This document shows, in pieces, positions 59,091 through 64,000 of a stretch of 64,000 nucleotides of DNA. The stretch comes from Shimia aestuarii (GTDB lineage Bacteria > Pseudomonadota > Alphaproteobacteria > Rhodobacterales > Rhodobacteraceae). The notes under the pieces are model-generated. The model did not search any database, had not been told where the DNA came from, and worked only from the letters and a program-made list of their open reading frames with translations. The stretch lies in contig NZ_JAKVRD010000009.1 in NCBI RefSeq assembly GCF_022814865.1, positions 62,001-126,000 of the forward strand, written 5' to 3'. The position numbers and the translations under genes are program-made. The stretch's first letter is position 1. Every line of letters begins with the position of its first letter.

Positions 59091-61673
59091 ATGAGGAAGC
59101 GCGGTTCATTTCTAGGTCATTTTCGCCGATATAGCCTGTGGCTCAGTTGGGCGGCGGGCTTTTCGGTCCTATTGTGTTTCGTGGTGCTGGTGTTCCTGAC
59201 CAGCAGAGTGATCCTTGGTCTGGAACAGCAGCGCACCGCCAGTTCCGACAATGTGCAATGGACGTTGACCCAAGTTGAGGTCGAACATCTGGCCTTTCTG
59301 AACGCGCTTGAACAGCATCTCCATGCGGAAGGTGGGCCGGTGCCTGTGCCTCAAGATCTTACGAAGGTGCGCCGGCAATTCGATGTCTTCTATAGCCGAG
59401 TCGATACCTTGTCGCGGGCGCAGCTTTATGAGCCTTTGCGGCAGACGTCCGATTTTGGACGTCCGCTTGCCAAGGTCACAGGGTTCCTGGATCAAGCGGT
59501 CCCGCTGATCGACGGGCCGGATCAGGGCTTACAGAACGGAATCGTCGAACTCTGGCAGGAGGCTCATGCGCTGCGTTCGCAGGTGCGTTTGTTATCCTTG
59601 CACGGTTTGGCCTATTTCGCAGGTCAGTCAGATCTTCAGCGTGCGGAGACAACGGCCACACTGACGCGGTTGGCGATTTTGTCTATTGGCCTCTTGGTAG
59701 TATTGGCCCTGGCCAGCATCTACCTCATCTATATCAACCGAATTACTCAACGACGCGGCGATGATCTGGTGAAAGCCAACCAGAGGATGAATACCATCCT
59801 GTCGACTTCGCATGACGCGGTGATTGTCTCTGATGAGAGTGGAAAAGTCATTGAATTCAATCGCGCCGCAGAGAGCATCTTTGGCTATGGCGCGGACGAG
59901 GCGAAAGGCCGTTCAATAGGCGATTTGATCGTGCCTCCCGAGTTGCGGGACCTACATGCTGCGGGCATCAAACGGATGCGCCACGGTGGCGAACGGCGCG
60001 TGGTCGGACACGGGCGCGTGCAATTGCAAGGCATGCGAAAAAACGGAGATGTCTTCCCTGTAGAACTCGCATTGCAGTCGGCTCCGCTCGCCAATGGGGA
60101 GATCATCATCGGATTTCTGCGCGACATTTCTGAAACGGTTGCGGCGCAGGAAGAGCTTATCGCGGCCCGAGACAAGGCGCTCGCGGGTGAGCGGGCCAAG
60201 TCGGATTTCTTGAAGGTGATGAGTCATGAAATTCGCACACCTCTGAATGGCTTGCTTGGCAACTTGTCGCTCCTAAAGAACCTCAACCCATCGCGGCAGC
60301 AGGTGCAGATCATTCAGAACATGGATCTGTCCGGCCAGCTTCTTCTAACCCATGTCGATACAGTTCTTGATATCGCACGTTTTGAGGCCGGCAAACTTTC
60401 GGTTCAGCGTGAACCGATTGATCTCGGGGTCTTGATGCAAGAGCTTGTCGATAGCCAAAGCGGCAACGCCGCCCAGCGTGGCAATAGCATCGAATGGCAA
60501 TGGTCTGGCCCTGCAAGACCATGGGTTGCAACCGATGCCCAGCGCTTGCGGCAGATTCTTCTAAACCTTGTCGGAAACGCCATAAAATTCTGTGAGAATG
60601 GGCGCATATCGCTCGAAGTTGAGGTCGCTGAGGAGAGCGCACCAGGGCAACACCCTGTCTATGAATTCCGGATAGTCGATACCGGCGTCGGTATTGCGGA
60701 AGAGCATCAAGACGAGATATTCGAAGACTTTCACACTCATGATCCTTCTTTTGAGCGTTCTGCTGGTGGGACCGGTCTCGGTCTGGGGATCGCGCGCCGC
60801 TTTACACAAGCGATGGGCGGCGAAATAGGGGTCGAGAGCAGTGTTGGAGAAGGGAGCGTGTTCTGGGTGCGCTTGCCTCTTGAAGTGGTTGATGCCGCGC
60901 GGAGACCGTCTGCACACGAGGCGCAACTATCTGACCTGCAATGTCTCGACCTTCTTGTTGTCGAAGACAACGACATCAATCTCGCAGTGATCCGCAAGAT
61001 GCTCGAGATTGACGGACATAAGGTCACCACCGCGAAGAACGGGAAGGAAGGCGTGGATGCTGCCTATGGTCATCGGTTCGACGCCATCCTCATGGATGTC
61101 AGTATGCCGGTTATGGATGGACCGACCGCAGCGCGGCATATTCGTGCGGGAGAGGGCCGCTCAGTGGATGTTCCCATTCTCGCGGTTTCTGCGAATGTGC
61201 TCCCCGAAGCGGTTCAAGGGTTTCGCGATGCTGGGATGACCGCTTTTGTTGGAAAACCCCTCGCGCTTTCCACACTGCGCAAAGCGCTGGCGGCGCTGCT
61301 TGGAGGAAAGCACCCAGTCGGGGAAGGCAGCGCCCGAGAGATGCATGAGCCATTGAATGCAATGCGCGAGGACCTTGGTCCAGATGCGTTTGACCGCTTC
61401 GCAGAGCGATTTGTGGCGGAGGCAGACGCGATGCTTGGGGATCTCGGGCGTTCGGATTGGGCCGAAGGTGATCTCGACACGCTCGCATCGCAGAGCCACA
61501 GGTTGGCGGGCTCTGCGGCGATGTATGGGTTTCTTGAGCTCCGAGATGTCTTGGTCAATATCGAAATGGCGGCCAAGGACAATGATCGTGAGGTGCTTGC
61601 ATCTCTGGCAGGGGCCGCGAGTACGGCTTGGGAAGATGCGCGCGCAACGGTCTTGCGCGCGCGTCAGGCTTAG
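59091..61673 (+). CDS. Hybrid sensor histidine kinase with PAS, receiver and Hpt domains
   Basis: An 860-aa membrane kinase. Two helices (about residues 22-43 and 193-215) flank a periplasmic sensor region, followed by PAS (~230-350), HisKA with H379 in MSHEIRTPLNG, HATPase (GTGLGLGIA), a receiver domain with D669 (MDVSMPVMDG) and a C-terminal Hpt with H803 (SHRLAGSAA). This allows an internal phosphorelay to an external regulator. Together with the molybdopterin-fold protein it makes a periplasmic sensing pair. Its stop overlaps that of the convergent exporter gene. Confidence 0.94.
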   Translation: MRKRGSFLGHFRRYSLWLSWAAGFSVLLCFVVLVFLTSRVILGLEQQRTASSDNVQWTLTQVEVEHLAFLNALEQHLHAEGGPVPVPQDLTKVRRQFDVFYSRVDTLSRAQLYEPLRQTSDFGRPLAKVTGFLDQAVPLIDGPDQGLQNGIVELWQEAHALRSQVRLLSLHGLAYFAGQSDLQRAETTATLTRLAILSIGLLVVLALASIYLIYINRITQRRGDDLVKANQRMNTILSTSHDAVIVSDESGKVIEFNRAAESIFGYGADEAKGRSIGDLIVPPELRDLHAAGIKRMRHGGERRVVGHGRVQLQGMRKNGDVFPVELALQSAPLANGEIIIGFLRDISETVAAQEELIAARDKALAGERAKSDFLKVMSHEIRTPLNGLLGNLSLLKNLNPSRQQVQIIQNMDLSGQLLLTHVDTVLDIARFEAGKLSVQREPIDLGVLMQELVDSQSGNAAQRGNSIEWQWSGPARPWVATDAQRLRQILLNLVGNAIKFCENGRISLEVEVAEESAPGQHPVYEFRIVDTGVGIAEEHQDEIFEDFHTHDPSFERSAGGTGLGLGIARRFTQAMGGEIGVESSVGEGSVFWVRLPLEVVDAARRPSAHEAQLSDLQCLDLLVVEDNDINLAVIRKMLEIDGHKVTTAKNGKEGVDAAYGHRFDAILMDVSMPVMDGPTAARHIRAGEGRSVDVPILAVSANVLPEAVQGFRDAGMTAFVGKPLALSTLRKALAALLGGKHPVGEGSAREMHEPLNAMREDLGPDAFDRFAERFVAEADAMLGDLGRSDWAEGDLDTLASQSHRLAGSAAMYGFLELRDVLVNIEMAAKDNDREVLASLAGAASTAWEDARATVLRARQA

Positions 61674-62902
61674 TCGTTAAGCAAGAGCGTTGCAGCGCCA
61701 ATCGTGCCGATGACACGACCGATTTCGGCAACGCTCGTCACCGCGCTATCATAGCAGGCGATGGCATCCCCCGGGAGAACATAGGGGTCGTAGTCATCCC
61801 GGTCACCACGCCGCAAGAGGTTTTCGATACGGCGTTCAATAACAACCGAGACACCGGTCACCGGGTTGCGCGAAAAGAGCACCGCACTACGGTTTGCGTT
61901 TGTTGTCTTTGCTCCGCCGACGCAGTTGGTATTCACAACAGCCTGCATAAACCGTGTGCCGTAAGGCACTTGGCGAGATTCACGGCCAATCGCAGACGGC
62001 GCATTTCCAGTTGCGGGCTGTGTCAGGTTGGATAGGTAAAGCGAGACGCCCGGCGGGCTAATCGGGCTTGGTCGCATCAGGTTGTCCTGAAAACACATGC
62101 GGCTTTTGACGACGATTTTGTCGCCGGTGAGCATCATAATGTCAGTGGGGTCAGTGCCATCAAAGACACCGCGTAGGTCCATCTGGTAGATTCGGCCCTG
62201 TCGGTGAAGCTCTACCGCAGAGAGATCCGCATCCGGACGCACACCACCAGCCGCACGTAGGGCAGCAGAAAGATTGCGCCCTTCCGTCGAGGCACCCATG
62301 GCTTGCTGTCGTCCTGTGTCCATCGCGTCGCCTTGTACGCCACCGATCTCTACGGCATGCGGTTCAAATACCGCGCCGACAACTCCGACGGAGACAGATG
62401 CGAAATCCGTGATGCGAACGGCAATCCGCGGAAGCGTTTCGTAGAAGTTCTCTGCCACAAGTGCCTGGGCGAGGGCGGCTTCGACCTCTGCGGTTGATCG
62501 ACCCTGAGCCGGGATCGGCGGCAGATAGGGGAGTTTCAGGTTGCCATCGCGCGAGACCACATAGGCTTTGGACAGCAACTCGTCTCCATCGACCGTAACC
62601 TGTACGAGGTCATTGCGCGATAGCTTCTCTCCGAGAAGGCTATTGAGGGAGGGACCGCTCCATTTGCCGATATCTGAGTTGCGCCCGCCGCCGATCTCTG
62701 GTCGGCAGTTGGCTGTATTCATGGAGGCGGATTGGAGAAACGCGGTCTCGTTATCCGTCTGTGACGTGGCGCGATACTGTGCCTGATATCCAGCCCCGCG
62801 CGAGACTTCTTCGATATTCGCAGGGGTCTTCATACTGCTGCACGCTGCGAGCGTGACACAGCTCACAGCACTGAGCAAGCATACCTTGATGTGCGCTTTC
62901 AT
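61670..62902 (-). CDS. Wza/KpsD-like polysaccharide export lipoprotein
   Basis: A 410-aa outer-membrane polysaccharide export protein. It has a lipoprotein signal (VCLLSAVSCVTLAACSS, with the LAAC lipobox), a Poly_export domain (RNDLVQVTVDGDELLSKAYVVSRDGNLKLPYLP, shortened: NDLVQVTVDGDELLSK) and SLBB-type repeats (SVGVVGAVFEPHAVEIGG; LSAALRAAGGVRPDADLS). It forms the exit channel for capsule or exopolysaccharide. The ATG at 62902 follows AAAGGAGCC. It converges on the hybrid kinase with a 4-bp overlap. Confidence 0.9.
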   Translation of the reverse strand: MKAHIKVCLLSAVSCVTLAACSSMKTPANIEEVSRGAGYQAQYRATSQTDNETAFLQSASMNTANCRPEIGGGRNSDIGKWSGPSLNSLLGEKLSRNDLVQVTVDGDELLSKAYVVSRDGNLKLPYLPPIPAQGRSTAEVEAALAQALVAENFYETLPRIAVRITDFASVSVGVVGAVFEPHAVEIGGVQGDAMDTGRQQAMGASTEGRNLSAALRAAGGVRPDADLSAVELHRQGRIYQMDLRGVFDGTDPTDIMMLTGDKIVVKSRMCFQDNLMRPSPISPPGVSLYLSNLTQPATGNAPSAIGRESRQVPYGTRFMQAVVNTNCVGGAKTTNANRSAVLFSRNPVTGVSVVIERRIENLLRRGDRDDYDPYVLPGDAIACYDSAVTSVAEIGRVIGTIGAATLLLND

Positions 62903-63106
62903 AGCTAGCGGCTCCTTTGATGGATCTGCCGCTTGAGTAGCGCGTGCTCTTTCCTGATTGCAGATTGGCATAGGGATTGCGCACCGCTCCATTCGGATAG
63001 GTGCCCCTCCTTGTGTCTTTCCAGCCTCTCCTACCGGGCCCGCGACCCAACGGACGCAACAAGGTAAATCCTTCATCACCCGAAGCACCTGTCTGGAAGA
63101 CACCTC

Positions 63107-64000
63107 ATGATCATGAACCATCTGAATGCCGCATTTGCGCGCCAGTTCTTTGCCTACGCTGTCTCAGAAACGGCAGCAAAGGCGTCGCGCCTTTTTGTCG
63201 TGGTCGTTGTGGCGCGCATGATGGATGCCGAAGCGATCGGCATCGCCGCTGCTGCATTGGCGGCTGGCGATATTCTCAAGGCGCTAACCGAGAACGGGGT
63301 CGGGCAGAGGATTATTTCAGCGACAGAAAGCGAACTCGCATCGCGTTGCGCGACGGCGCGCCGGATCTTCTGGTTCTGGTGTGGTGCGCTTTTCCTGGCG
63401 CAGAGCGCGATTGCTTTGACGCTTTATATCGTGGGCCAGACGCAGATGGCGGCACTTCTATTCGTTCTTTCGCTCGAATATCTCTTCATGCCAGCTGGCC
63501 TCGTGCAGGCAGCGCTCGCAATGCGCGAAGGCAAGTTGCAGCAGACCGCAGCGATTGCAGGTGGGCAGGTGGTCTTCGCCAATATTGCCACGAGCCTTCT
63601 CGCGCTTGCCTGGGCTTCGCCATTGGCAATGGTGTTGCCGAGGGTCTTGTCCGCTCCGATCTGGCTTGTCCTGATGCGCCGCTTGCGACCGTGGCAACCT
63701 GTTCCGGACGTCAAGCACGCGCCCTTGCGGCCCTTTTGGGAATATGGTGTCGCCGTCTTGGGTGTCGAAGTGGTGAAGGTGATGCGGCTCCAAGCGGACA
63801 AGCTTGTGGTCGGAACCATGCTCGGCGCCGAGACCCTCGGCATCTACTTCATGGCCTTCAATGCCGGGCTAGGGCTTGCCACGTCTTTCACGCAGGCCTT
63901 CTCGGTGGTTCTCTTTCCACACCTCTGTGCCGCAGACGATCGCCTAGGCGCTTTGCGTCATGGGCTTCTGGTGTCGCTTGCTGTTTTGACACCGCTTGTC
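63107..64000 (+). CDS. Wzx-like oligosaccharide flippase, N-terminal part (cut by window end)
   Basis: Open to base 64000; 298 residues are visible. It is a polytopic membrane protein of the oligosaccharide flippase (MATE/MVF-related) family. The start region AVSETAAKASRLFVVVVVARMM, then GVGQRIISAT and the RLQADKLVVGTMLGAETLGIYFMAFNAG segment (shortened: DKLVVGTMLGAETLGIY) are typical of Wzx. It moves lipid-linked repeat units across the inner membrane. The start is ATG 63107 or 63113. The 204-bp gap before it, to the exporter gene, holds divergent promoters. Confidence 0.87.
   Translation, partial: MIMNHLNAAFARQFFAYAVSETAAKASRLFVVVVVARMMDAEAIGIAAAALAAGDILKALTENGVGQRIISATESELASRCATARRIFWFWCGALFLAQSAIALTLYIVGQTQMAALLFVLSLEYLFMPAGLVQAALAMREGKLQQTAAIAGGQVVFANIATSLLALAWASPLAMVLPRVLSAPIWLVLMRRLRPWQPVPDVKHAPLRPFWEYGVAVLGVEVVKVMRLQADKLVVGTMLGAETLGIYFMAFNAGLGLATSFTQAFSVVLFPHLCAADDRLGALRHGLLVSLAVLTPLV

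Overview
The window is a GC-rich alphaproteobacterial segment, most like the Rhodobacterales/Roseobacter group. Supporting signs are a fused nirDL inside a nirSECFDLGHJN-order operon, the UbiT-UbiU-UbiV set beside denitrification genes, TTGAC-N4-GTYAA operators of the FNR/Dnr type, class Ib ribonucleotide reductase under a B12 riboswitch, and a WecG-sugar transferase fusion in a polysaccharide locus. No rRNA, tRNA, CRISPR array or insertion sequence was recognised.

Layout. (1) 1-426: 3' end of a cytochrome P450. (2) 456-28737: an anaerobic respiration island. It holds feoAB (ferrous iron uptake); ubiX/ubiD divergent from ubiTUV (oxygen-independent ubiquinone synthesis); the cytochrome cd1 nitrite reductase operon nirSECF(DL)GHJN plus an 80-aa membrane protein, all on the minus strand; divergent nirI, nnrS and an ApbE-type nirX; then norCBQDEF and nnrU. 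It closes with a Dnr-type Crp/Fnr regulator and a DUF4202 protein. Five near-identical FNR/Dnr boxes precede feoA, ubiD/ubiT, nirS/nirI, nnrS and norC, so the whole set looks like one low-oxygen/NO regulon. Nitrite goes to NO and then N2O; no nos genes are in view.

(3) 29006-33787: a compact, poorly understood operon divergent from dnr. It encodes a thermostable-hemolysin-family (GNAT-like) protein, an AMP-ligase relative lacking the usual C-terminal lysine, an SDR, an HxE-type 2-oxoglutarate oxygenase and a DUF2147 protein, followed by a membrane-anchored LuxR-type HTH protein. (4) 33936-45398: an amide-utilisation locus. It has a MarR regulator, a cytosolic AmiC-like amide sensor, a flotillin-like protein, an amide/urea-type ABC transporter, an ATPase fused in frame to an amidase-signature hydrolase, and an acyl-CoA synthetase. 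The logic is uptake, hydrolysis and CoA activation of an unknown amide.

(5) 45487-52240: a B12-responsive block. One cobalamin riboswitch leads nrdHIEF on the plus strand and a second leads a Rieske oxygenase/ferredoxin-reductase pair (GbcAB-like) on the minus strand. The two units converge on a shared terminator-like hairpin. (6) 52349-64000: exopolysaccharide genes (O-antigen ligase/polymerase-like, Wzz-like, LuxR response regulator, WecG-sugar transferase fusion, galU, Wza/KpsD-like exporter, Wzx-like flippase cut by the window end), interrupted by a molybdopterin-fold protein and a hybrid histidine kinase that look like a sensor pair.

The most unusual items are the ABC-ATPase/amidase fusion, the B12 riboswitch on a Rieske oxygenase facing a B12-controlled RNR operon, and the hemolysin-family/ligase/SDR/oxygenase operon next to the NO regulator.
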